A stretch of DNA of 64,000 nucleotides from DYJB01 sp963777165 (GCA_963777165.1 CAVZPO010000002.1:124001-188000), one strand, 5' to 3'. Positions 44,544-53,135 are shown, counted from the first letter of the stretch. Notes: generated by a model from the sequence alone, not told the origin. A program made the numbers and translations.

Positions 44544-44795
44544 TCAGGCCTCCAGCCCCAAACGCCGCGCCAGCTCAAGCGTGCTCGGCTCGACGAGCAG
44601 CGATCCATCGGGAAACACCAGCGTTGGGACGCTGCGGTTCCCGTGGTTGACCGCTTTCACCAGCGCCTCGGCCTCCCGATCCTGGTCGATATCGACCCAG
44701 CGATAGGCGACCTGGTGCTCTTCGAGAAAGCGTCGAGCGCGGTGACAATCCCCGCACCAGCTGGTGGCGTAGACGATCAGTTCGGCCTCGGGCAT
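44544..44795 (-). CDS. Glutaredoxin/mycoredoxin-like protein
   Basis: An 83-residue thioredoxin-fold protein with active site CGDC (Cys14, Cys17) in IVYATSWCGDCHRAR, the cis-Pro RSVPTLVFPDGS, and a C-terminal LELARRLGLEA helix. The CGDC site is seen in mycoredoxin-like and glutaredoxin-like proteins. It reduces mixed disulfides with a low-molecular-weight thiol or a thioredoxin-reductase system. Its location between zwf, a source of NADPH, and ubiD is consistent with a redox link, by inference. Confidence 0.88.
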   Translation of the reverse strand: MPEAELIVYATSWCGDCHRARRFLEEHQVAYRWVDIDQDREAEALVKAVNHGNRSVPTLVFPDGSLLVEPSTLELARRLGLEA

Positions 44796-44828
44796 CTTGC
44801 CTCCGCCTCCTGCCGGTGCGTCCGCCGG

Positions 44829-46286
44829 TCAGCCTTCATGCCGCACGCAGTCGGTGGACCAGGCGCGCCGCCTGCGCGTCAGGAGCGCATCGGCCTCGGG
44901 GGGTCCCCAGGTCCCGGGTTGATAGGTAAGCAGGGGCAGCGCCTCCGGTCGTTCCCAGCCCTGAAGGATCGGATCCACCAACGCCCAGGCCAGCTCGATC
45001 GAGTCGGCGCGGGTGTACAACGACGGGTCGCCGTTGAGGGCGTCCAGCAGCAGGCGTTCGTAGGCCTCGGGGATGGCGTCGGCGCCGAAGTCCTCGGCAT
45101 AGTGGAACTCCATATCGACCGAGCGCATCTCGGCCAGTGTGCCCGGGACCTTGACCTCGAACTGCAGATGTATCCCTTCGTCCGGCTGCAGACAGATCGA
45201 CAGTGAGTTGGGGCGGATGCTGCCGCCGGGGGCCAGGGGGAACATCACATGGGGGACGGACTTGAAGCGGATGACGATCGAGGTGGCCTTGGCGGCCAAC
45301 CGCTTGCCCGAGCGCAGGTAGAACGGCACGCCCTGCCAGCGCCAGTTGTCGATGGCGAGCTGTACGGCTGCGAAGGTAGGGGTGCGCGAGTCGGGGGCGA
45401 CGCCGGGCTCGGCGCGGTAGCCCTCGTACTGGGCGCGAAGCGCCATGCGGTTGACGTCGATGGGGCCAAACGGCCGGACGGCGCGCAGGAGCTTCACGCG
45501 CTCGTCGCGCAACGCCTCCGGGTCGAAAGACGCCGGGGGCTCCATGGCCGCCATCGCCAGCACCTGCATCAGGTGATTCTGGAACATGTCGCGCACGATC
45601 CCGACGCGGTCATAGAACGGGCCGCGGTGTTCGACCCCGACCGTCTCGGCGACGGTGATCTGGACGTGATCGATGTAGTTGCGGTTCCACACCGGCTCAA
45701 AGATGCTGTTGGCGAAGCGGAAGACCAGGACGTTCTGGACGGTTTCCTTGCCCAGGTAGTGGTCGATGCGGTAGATCTGCTCCTCGGCCAGCACCTGATG
45801 CAGCAGGCGATTGAGTTCCCGCGCCGAAGCCGCATCGGAGCCGAAGGGTTTTTCGATGACCACACGCCGCCATCCGGAAGTCCGGTCGACCATCCCGGCA
45901 GCGCCCAGCCGCAGCACGACGTCGGCGTACACGTGGGGCGGGGTGGCCAGGTAGTACAGGCGGTTCGCCGCGCCGCCGTTGGCGCGTTCGGCGGCGGCCA
46001 GGATGTTCTCCAGATTCGCCAGGGACGCGGGGTCGGTCGGGTCGCCGCGCAGATACTCGAGCTGTTCCGCGAATGGCGGCCAGGCGGCGGGGTCGCTCCC
46101 GGCGGCGATGGCTTCGAGCTCGGCCCGGAAGGCGGCGCTGTCCATCTCGCTGCGCGCCATGCCCACCAGGTGGAAGCCCGACGGCAGGCGGCCCTTGCGG
46201 TGCAGGCTGAAGAGTGCCGGGATCAGCTTGCGCGAGGTCAGGTCGCCGGAGGCACCGAAGATCACGATCGAAGTGGTATCGGTCAT
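44829..46286 (-). CDS. zwf: Glucose-6-phosphate 1-dehydrogenase
   Basis: Oxidises glucose-6-phosphate to 6-phosphogluconolactone with NAD(P)+, the first step of the oxidative pentose-phosphate pathway. The 485-residue protein has the coenzyme motif IVIFGASGDLTSRKLIPAL, the substrate-site YRIDHYLGKETVQN, the strand RVVIEKPFGSD and the C-terminal tetramer-family motifs VPFYLRSGKRL and FKSVPHVMF. The start at 46286 (MTDTTSIVIFG) was chosen as the family start; the longer frame upstream lacks coding character. It is the first gene of a three-gene minus-strand operon. Confidence 0.96.
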   Translation of the reverse strand: MTDTTSIVIFGASGDLTSRKLIPALFSLHRKGRLPSGFHLVGMARSEMDSAAFRAELEAIAAGSDPAAWPPFAEQLEYLRGDPTDPASLANLENILAAAERANGGAANRLYYLATPPHVYADVVLRLGAAGMVDRTSGWRRVVIEKPFGSDAASARELNRLLHQVLAEEQIYRIDHYLGKETVQNVLVFRFANSIFEPVWNRNYIDHVQITVAETVGVEHRGPFYDRVGIVRDMFQNHLMQVLAMAAMEPPASFDPEALRDERVKLLRAVRPFGPIDVNRMALRAQYEGYRAEPGVAPDSRTPTFAAVQLAIDNWRWQGVPFYLRSGKRLAAKATSIVIRFKSVPHVMFPLAPGGSIRPNSLSICLQPDEGIHLQFEVKVPGTLAEMRSVDMEFHYAEDFGADAIPEAYERLLLDALNGDPSLYTRADSIELAWALVDPILQGWERPEALPLLTYQPGTWGPPEADALLTRRRRAWSTDCVRHEG

Positions 46287-46308
46287 GGACGCTCCATCTC
46301 TGTGGCCG

Positions 46309-46337
46309 ATTCTAGCAGGAAACCGCGAGCCTCTCAC
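46309..46337 (-). promoter_or_regulatory. Candidate promoter for zwf operon
   Basis: On the minus strand GTGAGA (46337-46332) and TAGAAT (46314-46309) are 17 bases apart, 22 bases upstream of the zwf ATG. Confidence 0.5.
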
Positions 46338-46374
46338 CGGCGGCTCATCCGGGTCGGCTAGAATGCCCGTGCAG

Positions 46375-47604
46375 ATGCGAGAGCGGTGGAGGGCGGCGAC
46401 CTGGTTCGTGGCAGGTGCGGTGCTGACGGGCAGCGCGCTGTTCGGCGCGTACCAGATCCCCTGGGTGAAGGGCCGGCTGGAGTGGAGGCTCGATGCCGCG
46501 GCTGGCATCGTGGCCGGCTGGCTGCACCCCGGCGAAACACTCCCCACGCCGGCGCATGCGGTTGCGGAATTCGTGTCGCCCACCCCGCTGGCCGCTTCTT
46601 CGACACCGACACTCCCGGAACCGGAAGGCACGCCGCCGCCGACTTCGACGCCGCTCCCCGCCTCGGTTAGCCTGCCGGCGCCCGCCTGGGAGAAGCAGGA
46701 CTGGAACAACTGCGGGCCGGCGACGCTCACCCTGGCGATGCGCTACTTCGGCTGGGACGGCGATCAGCGTGATGTCTCCGGCCTGCTCAAGCCCGACCCT
46801 GGCGACAAGAACGTCAACATCGAGGAACTGGCGTACTACGTACGCACCCAGGCCGGCTGGCTGAACGCCGAGTACCGCGTGGGCGCAGATCTGGATACGC
46901 TCAAGCGGTTCCTGGCCGCCGGGTACCCGGTGATTATCGAGAAGAGCCTGATCCTGCCCGAGTCGGAGGGTGGGGGAGGTTGGGCGGCCCATTACGTCCT
47001 GCTCACCGGCTATGACGATGGCTCGAGCCAGTTCATGACTCAGGATACCTACGACGGCGCCAACCTGTCCGTGTCGTACGCCGATCTGGACGAACGCTGG
47101 CATGCCTTCAACAACGTGTTCCTGGTTGTCTTCCCGGCGGGGGACACGGTGGCGATCGCCCAGTTGATGGCTGAGGATTCGGATCCGGAGGTCAACCGCC
47201 AGCGGGCGCTCGAACGCAGCCAGGCGGAGGTCGCCGCCCTCCCCGGCGACGCGTATGCCTGGTTCAACCTGGGGACGAATTTGTCCTACTTCGAGCGTTA
47301 CAGCGAGGCGGCGCAGGCGTTCGATACCGCGCTTGGCCTGGGGTTGCCCTGGCGGTTCACACGCTACCAGTTTGGCCCGTACATCGCCTACTTCCACCAG
47401 GGCCGCTTCGAGGATGTAGTTGACCTGGCGACGGCGACGTTGTACCGCACGTCGAAGTCGGAGGAAGCGAGGCTGTGGCGTGCGTGGGCGCGCTACAGCC
47501 TGGGGGATCTGGGGGGCGCGCTCGAGGATCTCACGTCCGCCCTGGAGGTCAATCCGAACTACCTCGACGCGCAGTACGCCCTGAACTACATGCGCGGTGG
47601 GTGA
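46375..47604 (+). CDS. Membrane-anchored C39-like cysteine peptidase with TPR domain
   Basis: The 409-residue protein has one N-terminal membrane helix (WFVAGAVLTGSALFGAYQI), a Pro/Thr-rich linker (residues ~60-105), then a C39-like papain-fold domain with the nucleophile motif QDWNNCGPATLTLAMRYFG and the His in GWAAHYVLLTGYDD. The C-terminal ~150 residues are TPR repeats (AYAWFNLGTNLSYFERYSEA, ARLWRAWARYSLGDLGGAL, LEVNPNYLDAQYALNYMRG). C39_2-type peptidases cut or bind extracellular peptides. The start at 46375 or 46363 is uncertain, because a TAGAAT -10-like hexamer overlaps the upstream ATG. Confidence 0.8.
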   Translation: MRERWRAATWFVAGAVLTGSALFGAYQIPWVKGRLEWRLDAAAGIVAGWLHPGETLPTPAHAVAEFVSPTPLAASSTPTLPEPEGTPPPTSTPLPASVSLPAPAWEKQDWNNCGPATLTLAMRYFGWDGDQRDVSGLLKPDPGDKNVNIEELAYYVRTQAGWLNAEYRVGADLDTLKRFLAAGYPVIIEKSLILPESEGGGGWAAHYVLLTGYDDGSSQFMTQDTYDGANLSVSYADLDERWHAFNNVFLVVFPAGDTVAIAQLMAEDSDPEVNRQRALERSQAEVAALPGDAYAWFNLGTNLSYFERYSEAAQAFDTALGLGLPWRFTRYQFGPYIAYFHQGRFEDVVDLATATLYRTSKSEEARLWRAWARYSLGDLGGALEDLTSALEVNPNYLDAQYALNYMRGG

Positions 47605-47631
47605 GGGTGGACCCCTGGTTTGGCAGCATTG

Positions 47632-47637
47632 TTGACA
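47632..47637 (+). promoter_or_regulatory. Candidate -35 box for ferritin
   Basis: A perfect TTGACA lies 40 bases upstream of the ferritin start. The -10 region is poor (TAAAGG at 15 bases spacing or GGTATT at 20), so an activator may be needed. Confidence 0.35.
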
Positions 47638-47676
47638 GACTGATTCGACCCGTAAAGGGTATTGTGGAGGTGTGCC

Positions 47677-48171
47677 GTGCTGATCAGTGACAAACTCATG
47701 GCGGAGATCAACAAGCAGATCGGGCGCGAACTGGGCGCCTCGAACCAGTACTTGAGCATTGCCGCTTACTTCGACGCTGAAACGCTTCCCGAACTGGCGA
47801 GCTTCTTCTACCGTCAGTCGGTGGAGGAGCGCGAACACGCCCTCAAGTTCGCCAAGTTCATCGTGGAGGCGGGAGGCAGGGTGGCGGTCCCGGCGGTCGA
47901 GGCGGCTCGCGCGGATATCGGGTCGGCCGAGGCAGCGGTCATGTTGTCCGTGGATTGGGAGATGGAAGTGACCCGCCAGATCAATGCCCTGCTCGATCTG
48001 GCGCTGCAGGAGAAAGACCGGCTGGCGATGGGGATCCTGAACTGGTTCGTGGCCGAGCAGCTGGAAGAGGTCTCGTCGATGGAGGCGCTGCTGTCTGTCG
48101 TTCGGCGCGCCGGCCCAAGCGGGTTGTTGTTCGTCGAGGACTACCTGGCGCGCCGAAGCGCGAAGTCGTAG
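47677..48171 (+). CDS. ftnA: Ferritin (non-heme, bacterial type)
   Basis: An iron-storage protein of 164 residues that assembles into a 24-mer and oxidises Fe(II). The ferroxidase ligands can be read in GRELGASNQYLSIAAYFDAE (Glu, Tyr) and VEEREHALKFAKFIVEAGG (Glu-x-x-His), with helix C/D residues EMEVTRQINALLDLA and NWFVAEQLEEVSSMEAL. The GTG start at 47677 follows GGAGGTG. Length and motif order fit FtnA/Ftn-like proteins rather than bacterioferritin, as no heme Met is evident. It is monocistronic, closed by a strong hairpin. Confidence 0.94.
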   Translation: MLISDKLMAEINKQIGRELGASNQYLSIAAYFDAETLPELASFFYRQSVEEREHALKFAKFIVEAGGRVAVPAVEAARADIGSAEAAVMLSVDWEMEVTRQINALLDLALQEKDRLAMGILNWFVAEQLEEVSSMEALLSVVRRAGPSGLLFVEDYLARRSAKS

Positions 48172-48194
48172 GCTTCTCCCCCTCAACGCAAGCC

Positions 48195-48222
48195 AAGCCG
48201 TCGCCCTAGTGGGCGACGGCTT
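48195..48222 (+). terminator. Terminator after ferritin
   Basis: AAGCCGTCGCCC and GGGCGACGGCTT form a 12-bp stem with a TAGT loop, followed by CGCTTTGG. It overlaps the 3' end of the convergent radical-SAM gene and probably stops both. Confidence 0.75.
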
Positions 48223-49099
48223 CGCTTTGGCGAGGCGGAGATTCCTCCCGCCGTCTGGAGGACCAACTCTGCGCGTGCTCGAGGTGGCGGGCGGGCTGGA
48301 ACCCCGACCCTGGAAGGGCCGCATCCAGGTCGCGGATCTCGACAAATGGGCCGAGGTCGTGGATCTGTCCTCCAGCCGCCACCGTCAGCCGGCCGTCGGG
48401 CAGGATCGTCAGCCGTAACCCATCCAGCGCGTGCCGGTCGAGCCAGCGGATCCGGTAATCCCGGCGCCCGACTTCGACGTTGCCCCGCAGATCCGCAAAC
48501 TGATCATCGCTGACGACTAACCCCGCCCATTCGGCGGCCTGCTGGGCGCAGGGATAGACCTGGTAGATGTCGACCGACAGCCGATTGGGGAGCGTCGGCG
48601 CAAGACGATCGAGGAGAGCCACCATCTCGGGGATGGCCTCCAGGTTGAGCCGGGTGACGGCGGTTCCGATCTTGAGATCGATGCGCGGGTGGGCGGTCAG
48701 CAAGTCCAGGTGATCGAGGATGGCCTGGAAGTGGCCGGCGGTCTTGCTGCGACTGGAGACCGCCTCGTTCGGGCCGTCGAGGGGGAACGCAAGCTGATCG
48801 ATCCAGCGACCGTAGGCGCGCAGAAAGCCGGGGGTGAGCACGTCGCCAGGCGTTGCCAGGACCGACTCCAGGTGTTCCTGGCGGGCGAGCCGCAGCAACA
48901 GCCCGGCATCCGGACGAAGGAGTGGATCGCCCCCGGTGAACACGATGCGCGGCACACCCAGGGTGCGGACTTTGCGCACGATGGCGGCAGCGCGCTGGGT
49001 ATCGACTTCCTCGGTCTCCCCGGGGCGGGACGTGCAGGCGGGACACGCCTGCTTGCAGCGCGAGGTCACCTGGAAATCGAGCGTCGCAACGGAGGGCAT
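48206..49099 (-). CDS. Radical SAM protein
   Basis: A 297-residue radical-SAM enzyme. The cluster motif CxxxCxxC appears as SRCKQACPACTSRPG, followed by the GGE-like IVFTGGDPLLRPDAG, the WIDQLAFPLDGP strand and LKIGTAVTRLNLEAI. It binds a 4Fe-4S cluster and SAM to make a 5'-deoxyadenosyl radical. No SPASM-type Cys cluster is evident. The start at 49099 (MPSVATLDFQVTSRC) has GGGAGG upstream, inside the 3' end of the preceding gene. Two radical-SAM genes in tandem suggest joint action. Substrate unknown. Confidence 0.82.
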   Translation of the reverse strand: MPSVATLDFQVTSRCKQACPACTSRPGETEEVDTQRAAAIVRKVRTLGVPRIVFTGGDPLLRPDAGLLLRLARQEHLESVLATPGDVLTPGFLRAYGRWIDQLAFPLDGPNEAVSSRSKTAGHFQAILDHLDLLTAHPRIDLKIGTAVTRLNLEAIPEMVALLDRLAPTLPNRLSVDIYQVYPCAQQAAEWAGLVVSDDQFADLRGNVEVGRRDYRIRWLDRHALDGLRLTILPDGRLTVAAGGQIHDLGPFVEIRDLDAALPGSGFQPARHLEHAQSWSSRRREESPPRQSEAVAH

Positions 49100-50703
49100 C
49101 GGCAGGACCTCCCTGTGCTGACGGCAACGTTGTGGTATCGGATTGTGGCTGCGGCGAAGGCAGGTCGAGACGGACCCCACGCCGAGTATAGGGCTATCCC
49201 CTGGCGACGGCGAACTGCGGAATGACAGGTTGGGAGGGTGCTCAACGGAGGGACTTCGGGAGCCGGGAGTAGGCGCATCCGCCGACCCCGGCATTGGGCG
49301 GGTCTGACGTAGGCGTTGGGGAAGCGGCCCCTTCGGCTTCGCCGAAGGCGGGGAGGCGGACGTAGGTGCTGTCTTGATGCCGGTGTTGGAGCATCCGTCG
49401 GTCCCGGCGCCCGGCCGAGGTCTGTGGACCCGGGTAGGGACAATGGATGCATTGTCCCTACTGGGATCGGGAGTGTTTCCAGCTGGAGTGTTAGTTGCCG
49501 GTGAGGTGCCTGTCCTTCGAGGGTGATGTAGGGCGCGGCGCGTTCGGCGATCACGCCCAGCCGGTGGAGTTGGTCGAGGCTGCGCAGCGAGCGCTGGCGC
49601 CGGGCGTTCAAGAGCGACTCGACCGTGCGCGGTCCAATGCCGGGGACGCGCAGCAGCATCTCGCGCGAGGCGCGATTCACCTCCACCGGTGATCCCGCCA
49701 GCGCCGCCTGCGCGTAGGCCAGCTTGGGATCGACGTGCCGCGCCAGCCCGCCTCGGGCATCGAAGGCCAGGTCCTCCAGGTCGAAGCCGTAATCCCGAAG
49801 CAGGAACGATGCCTGCACCAGGCGGTGGACGCGCAGAGGGTCTTCCGGGGCGACGGCCTCGAGGGGCGTCCCGGGATGTGGTCCGAAGGCTTCGAAGTAT
49901 GCGCGCGCCAGTCCCAGCCCTCGGGACAGACGCGCGGTGAGCGACAGCAGGTCGAGGTCGCTCTCCCCGGCCGGGCCGACGACGAACTGGGTGGTGGTTG
50001 AAGGCCACCGACCGCGCCAGGCGGACGAGGGCGGGAGTTCGCGGCGCACCTCTTCGGCCCAGCGAAGCGGCGTCAGCAGCTCGGAGTCGAACTGCTTGTG
50101 TGGCGCGAGCAGGCGCAGGTGCGGGGCGGAAGGCGCCTCCAGATTGATCGACACGCGGTCGGCCAACTGCATCGCGCTCACGAGTTGATCGCGCTCGGCG
50201 CCGGGCATGATCTTCAAGTGCAGGTAGCCGCGATAGCCGAGTTTGCGGCGCAGCACCTCCGCGGTATCGAGCAGCCGGTCCTGGGCGCGGGCTCCGCCCC
50301 CGAGGATGCCCGAGGACAGAAACAGGCCGTGCGCGACGCCGCGCTGGTGCAGTCCGAAGTACAGGCGCGCCATTTCATCGGGTTGGAAGGTGACGCGCTG
50401 CGGGTCGCATCCGGCGCGGAATCCGCAGTACAGGCAGTCGCGCTCGCAAGCCGTCGTCAGCATCGACTTGAGCAGCGGGAGCCGGCGCCCGCCCGGCATG
50501 ACGGCCATATGGAGCGGGATGGTGTAGCCGTCCAGATCAGCGAACCATGATCCAGCGTGAGCGCCGTAGCGGCGAGATACCTGGCCTGCGGTCAGTCCCG
50601 CCGGGCGATCCGGCGCGGGGGCAGGCCTGAAGACCGAAGTCTCTCCTTCTGCCTCGAAGGCGGCCTGGCAAGTGGCCAAAGTGAGCTTGTGGAACGCATC
50701 CAC
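49066..50703 (-). CDS. Radical SAM protein with helix-hairpin-helix (putative DNA modification/repair type)
   Basis: From GTG 50703 the protein has a 4Fe-4S motif in TTACERDCLYCGFRAGC, then FLSSGILGGGARAQDRLL, VSINLEAPSAPHLRLL and TTTQFVVGPAGESDLDLL. Near residue 370 comes a helix-hairpin-helix (REMLLRVPGIGPRTVESLL) that usually binds DNA. This order fits the family annotated as putative DNA modification/repair radical-SAM proteins, often linked with an uracil-DNA-glycosylase-like partner. The last ~120 residues after YITLEGQAPHRQL are Pro/Arg-rich and pass through a palindromic repeat (49434-49461), so they are probably not part of the functional domain. Confidence 0.82.
   Translation of the reverse strand: MDAFHKLTLATCQAAFEAEGETSVFRPAPAPDRPAGLTAGQVSRRYGAHAGSWFADLDGYTIPLHMAVMPGGRRLPLLKSMLTTACERDCLYCGFRAGCDPQRVTFQPDEMARLYFGLHQRGVAHGLFLSSGILGGGARAQDRLLDTAEVLRRKLGYRGYLHLKIMPGAERDQLVSAMQLADRVSINLEAPSAPHLRLLAPHKQFDSELLTPLRWAEEVRRELPPSSAWRGRWPSTTTQFVVGPAGESDLDLLSLTARLSRGLGLARAYFEAFGPHPGTPLEAVAPEDPLRVHRLVQASFLLRDYGFDLEDLAFDARGGLARHVDPKLAYAQAALAGSPVEVNRASREMLLRVPGIGPRTVESLLNARRQRSLRSLDQLHRLGVIAERAAPYITLEGQAPHRQLTLQLETLPIPVGTMHPLSLPGSTDLGRAPGPTDAPTPASRQHLRPPPRLRRSRRGRFPNAYVRPAQCRGRRMRLLPAPEVPPLSTLPTCHSAVRRRQGIALYSAWGPSRPAFAAATIRYHNVAVSTGRSCRCPPLRRSISR
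49434..49461. repeat. Palindromic repeat inside a reading frame
   Basis: GTAGGGACAATG and CATTGTCCCTAC are perfect 12-bp arms around GATG. It is a variant of the GTAGGGGC palindromes and lies in the 3' extension of the HhH radical-SAM frame. Confidence 0.75.
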
Positions 50704-51012
50704 AGGCCCAGTATAGCACAAATGTTCTTTTCCCTGATGAGTGACCGGGGGTTCTCAATCTCACCATCGGGGACGCAGGACCCGTTGGCCGACCCGATCA
50801 AGGCAGCTGTCTCCGAGCGCGCCGGTTGGTGTCCCACCCCCACCGGTTTCAAGCAGAACCACATCCCGGGGGTGGGGCAGAGGATGGGAGGAGAGGACGA
50901 CTGCGCCCGGGGCGTGAGTCATCTATAATCTCCTCCGAGTCGGCTTGCCAACCTGCCTGGTCTACGACGACGACGAGGGGCCGTGCGAATCGTGCGGCCC
51001 TTGGAGGATCGA
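50704..51012. other. Divergent intergenic region with two candidate promoters
   Basis: No gene is seen. On the minus strand a TATACT hexamer at 50714-50709 lies just upstream of the radical-SAM start. On the plus strand a TATAAT at 50924-50929 lies 84 bases upstream of the ATG at 51013. Neither has a clear -35 box. Confidence 0.45.
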
Positions 51013-51333
51013 ATGGCCTACCTGTATCCGATCTGGCTCTTCTTCGCCGCCTTCTTCTTCTACTCGGCCTACATCCACTGGCGGGAGACCGGACAGGAGA
51101 TCCGGCCGTTCTCCATCCGGCAGCGCGATAATCCGCAGGCCGACGCCGCCGTGGACCCGGTCCTGGCGGAGGCGAACAAGACGTTTGTCGGAGAGTTCAA
51201 CGCCTACCTGAGCGGCATGAACCGCCTCAACAAGTCGCGCCATCGGGCAGCGGCCGTCGGGTATGTCCTTGCCGGCGTCATCTGCCTGTTGGCGATGGTC
51301 TTCATGATCTCGATCGGCGGGGCAACGGTCTGA
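51013..51333 (+). CDS. Small two-helix membrane protein, unknown function
   Basis: A 106-residue protein starting at 51013 behind GGAGGATCGA. It has an N-terminal helix (LYPIWLFFAAFFFYSAYIHW), a charged middle part (RPFSIRQRDN, AEANKTFVGEFNAYLSGMNRL) and a C-terminal helix (AAVGYVLAGVICLLAMVFMI). The central part should be cytoplasmic or external as one loop. I do not recognise a family. It is isolated, followed by a heptamer array. Confidence 0.6.
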   Translation: MAYLYPIWLFFAAFFFYSAYIHWRETGQEIRPFSIRQRDNPQADAAVDPVLAEANKTFVGEFNAYLSGMNRLNKSRHRAAAVGYVLAGVICLLAMVFMISIGGATV

Positions 51334-51340
51334 GCCACTG

Positions 51341-51389
51341 AACAGCAATTAGCAGCTAGCAAGTAGCAACTAGGCAATGGCGGCTGGCA
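51341..51389. repeat. Degenerate 7-bp-period array (7 units)
   Basis: Heptamers AACAGCA, ATTAGCA, GCTAGCA, AGTAGCA, ACTAGGC, AATGGCG and GCTGGCA follow the stop at 51333 within eight bases, in the convergent gap before HerA. Confidence 0.6.
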
Positions 51390-51418
51390 GCCTGCTGGCC
51401 GCCATTGGCTTCTGTGGC

Positions 51419-53074
51419 TTACTCCCCGAACAACGCCTGGCTGCCCTTCTTTGCGCGGGCCTTGCGCTCACCGTCGTCGGCCGCACCGAGCCAACGGTAG
51501 AACGATTCGTCGTAGTCGCGCGTGCGCACGACCACCGGCATCGGCACCGCGTGCCCCAGGATCAGCGCCTGTTGGCGCGTGTCGAGGCGGGCCAGCACCT
51601 CGCGCAGCGCTCCGGCGCCGCTGACGCCGGAGAACACCGCCCGGATGTCGGCTTCGTTGTCCAGCAGGCAGGTCACGCGTGTGCCGATCTGGCTCATCAC
51701 CTCGTCGTCGATGCCGCTCGGACGCTGGTCGACGATCAGCAGCGTGACGTTGTACTTGCGCAGTTCGCGGGCGATGTTGCCGAAGACGGTGTGGCCGGCG
51801 ATCGAAGGATCGAGGAACTTGTGCGCTTCCTCGATGACGATCACCAGCGGCTGCGGCTCGTCCGCCTTCCTCCCGACCGCCTCGTTCTTCTGGCGCACGT
51901 AGCGCTCGTGGACCCGTCGGGTCAGGAAGTTGGCCACCAGGATGTAGGCCGCCAGGGTGTTCCCGTAGCGGCCGAACTCGAGGACGACGCTCCGTCCCTG
52001 CTTCAGGCGCTGGAAGATGTCATCGACGGCGTCGTCGCCGGGGCCGGGCACCAGGAACCCAAGCCGACGGAAGAATTCGAACTTGCGCTGGATTGCTCCC
52101 AGCGTCGACGAGACAATGCGCTCCTCCTCGACCAGCGACGCCAGCTCCTCGTCGGGCGCGTCGCTCAACAGCCGGTCGATCCAACCCGGCCCCAGCCGGC
52201 GCCGCAGGAACGGAAGCGCGCCGGTCTGCACGTCGCTGAGTCCGAGCAGGCCGGAGAGCATCTCGACGTCCTCCGGCTCGAGCTGCTGCGTCCCGATCCG
52301 GAGGACGCGGTCGACTTTGCTGCCGCGGGCCCGAGAGGTCTCTTCGTCCAGGGTCACCACGCTGACCTGGCCGGCGGTGAAGAGCTGGCGTAGGCCCTTG
52401 AACTCGCGGCCGGCCTCGTCCTTGACCGCCCAGCCGTAGTCGTTGTGCATGTCGAAGATCAGTGCCGAGGCGCCGCCGGCGCGGATGATCCCGGCCAGCA
52501 GGATGCGCGTGATGAAGGACTTGCCCGTGCCGCTCTTGCCGAACACGCCGGAGGAGCGCTCGACGAAGCGCTCCAGGTCGAGGTTGACGTGGACGCTCTC
52601 CATGTCGAGCGGGGTGCCCAGGAACAGGTGCTTCTCGTCCTCAGCCCCGAAGACGCGCTCGACGTCCTCGGCCGAGGCCTCATCCACCGGGGCGAAGTGC
52701 GCCGGGACGGTCTTGTTGGGGCGCGGCTGGTCGTCTTCCGGATCGAGCATCAGCATCGGGCTGACGGACAGCGTGCCGTAGGCCACCTGCCGCGAGTACA
52801 CCTCGGCGGCGAAGGCGTCGCCGGGCGCGGGGGGCTGGCGCATCAGATCGGGATTGGTGGCGTCGAGGGCGATGTCGGTGACGATGCCGAAGAACTTGCG
52901 CCCGCTGGTGCCGCGGATGACGACGTACCGCCCGACGGCCAGGCGCTCGATCGACAGGCGCGGGTCGAGCTTGACCAGCAGCCCGGAGGACAGCGAGCCG
53001 CCCACCACCATTCCCAGCGGTGTCTCGCCCGGGCGCGGGCCGAAGTAGGCGTCGAGTTCGGAGGTATTGGTCAT
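51419..53074 (-). CDS. herA: HerA-type ATPase (HAS-barrel plus DUF87/FtsK-like motor)
   Basis: A 551-residue ring-forming DNA translocase ATPase. The N-terminal HAS barrel reads TPLGMVVGGSLSSGLLVKLD, with VGRYVVIRGTSGRKFFGIV. The motor has Walker A GVFGKSGTGKSFITR (~179-187), Walker B PLVIVIEEAHKFLDP, and a late arginine-finger-like VDQRPSGIDDEVMSQIGTR. HerA works with the NurA nuclease in DNA-end resection in archaea and some bacteria. The gene lies downstream of a HAS-like gene and nurA on the minus strand, spacing 61 and 50 bases, so a single operon is likely. Confidence 0.92.
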   Translation of the reverse strand: MTNTSELDAYFGPRPGETPLGMVVGGSLSSGLLVKLDPRLSIERLAVGRYVVIRGTSGRKFFGIVTDIALDATNPDLMRQPPAPGDAFAAEVYSRQVAYGTLSVSPMLMLDPEDDQPRPNKTVPAHFAPVDEASAEDVERVFGAEDEKHLFLGTPLDMESVHVNLDLERFVERSSGVFGKSGTGKSFITRILLAGIIRAGGASALIFDMHNDYGWAVKDEAGREFKGLRQLFTAGQVSVVTLDEETSRARGSKVDRVLRIGTQQLEPEDVEMLSGLLGLSDVQTGALPFLRRRLGPGWIDRLLSDAPDEELASLVEEERIVSSTLGAIQRKFEFFRRLGFLVPGPGDDAVDDIFQRLKQGRSVVLEFGRYGNTLAAYILVANFLTRRVHERYVRQKNEAVGRKADEPQPLVIVIEEAHKFLDPSIAGHTVFGNIARELRKYNVTLLIVDQRPSGIDDEVMSQIGTRVTCLLDNEADIRAVFSGVSGAGALREVLARLDTRQQALILGHAVPMPVVVRTRDYDESFYRWLGAADDGERKARAKKGSQALFGE

Positions 53075-53135
53075 ACGTTCTCCCTCAGGTCGCGCTCGGA
53101 CGCGCGGACGGCCGGCATCCTTGGCAGGTTGAACC

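Noticed and set aside
44829..46730. Longer glucose-6-phosphate dehydrogenase starting at 46730
   Set aside because: The extra N-terminal 148 residues are low-complexity and overlap the divergent gene; the family start is at 46286.
46345..48345. A 666-residue minus-strand open frame across the C39 and ferritin genes
   Set aside because: It covers two well-supported plus-strand genes and their terminator; its composition is that of an antisense shadow.
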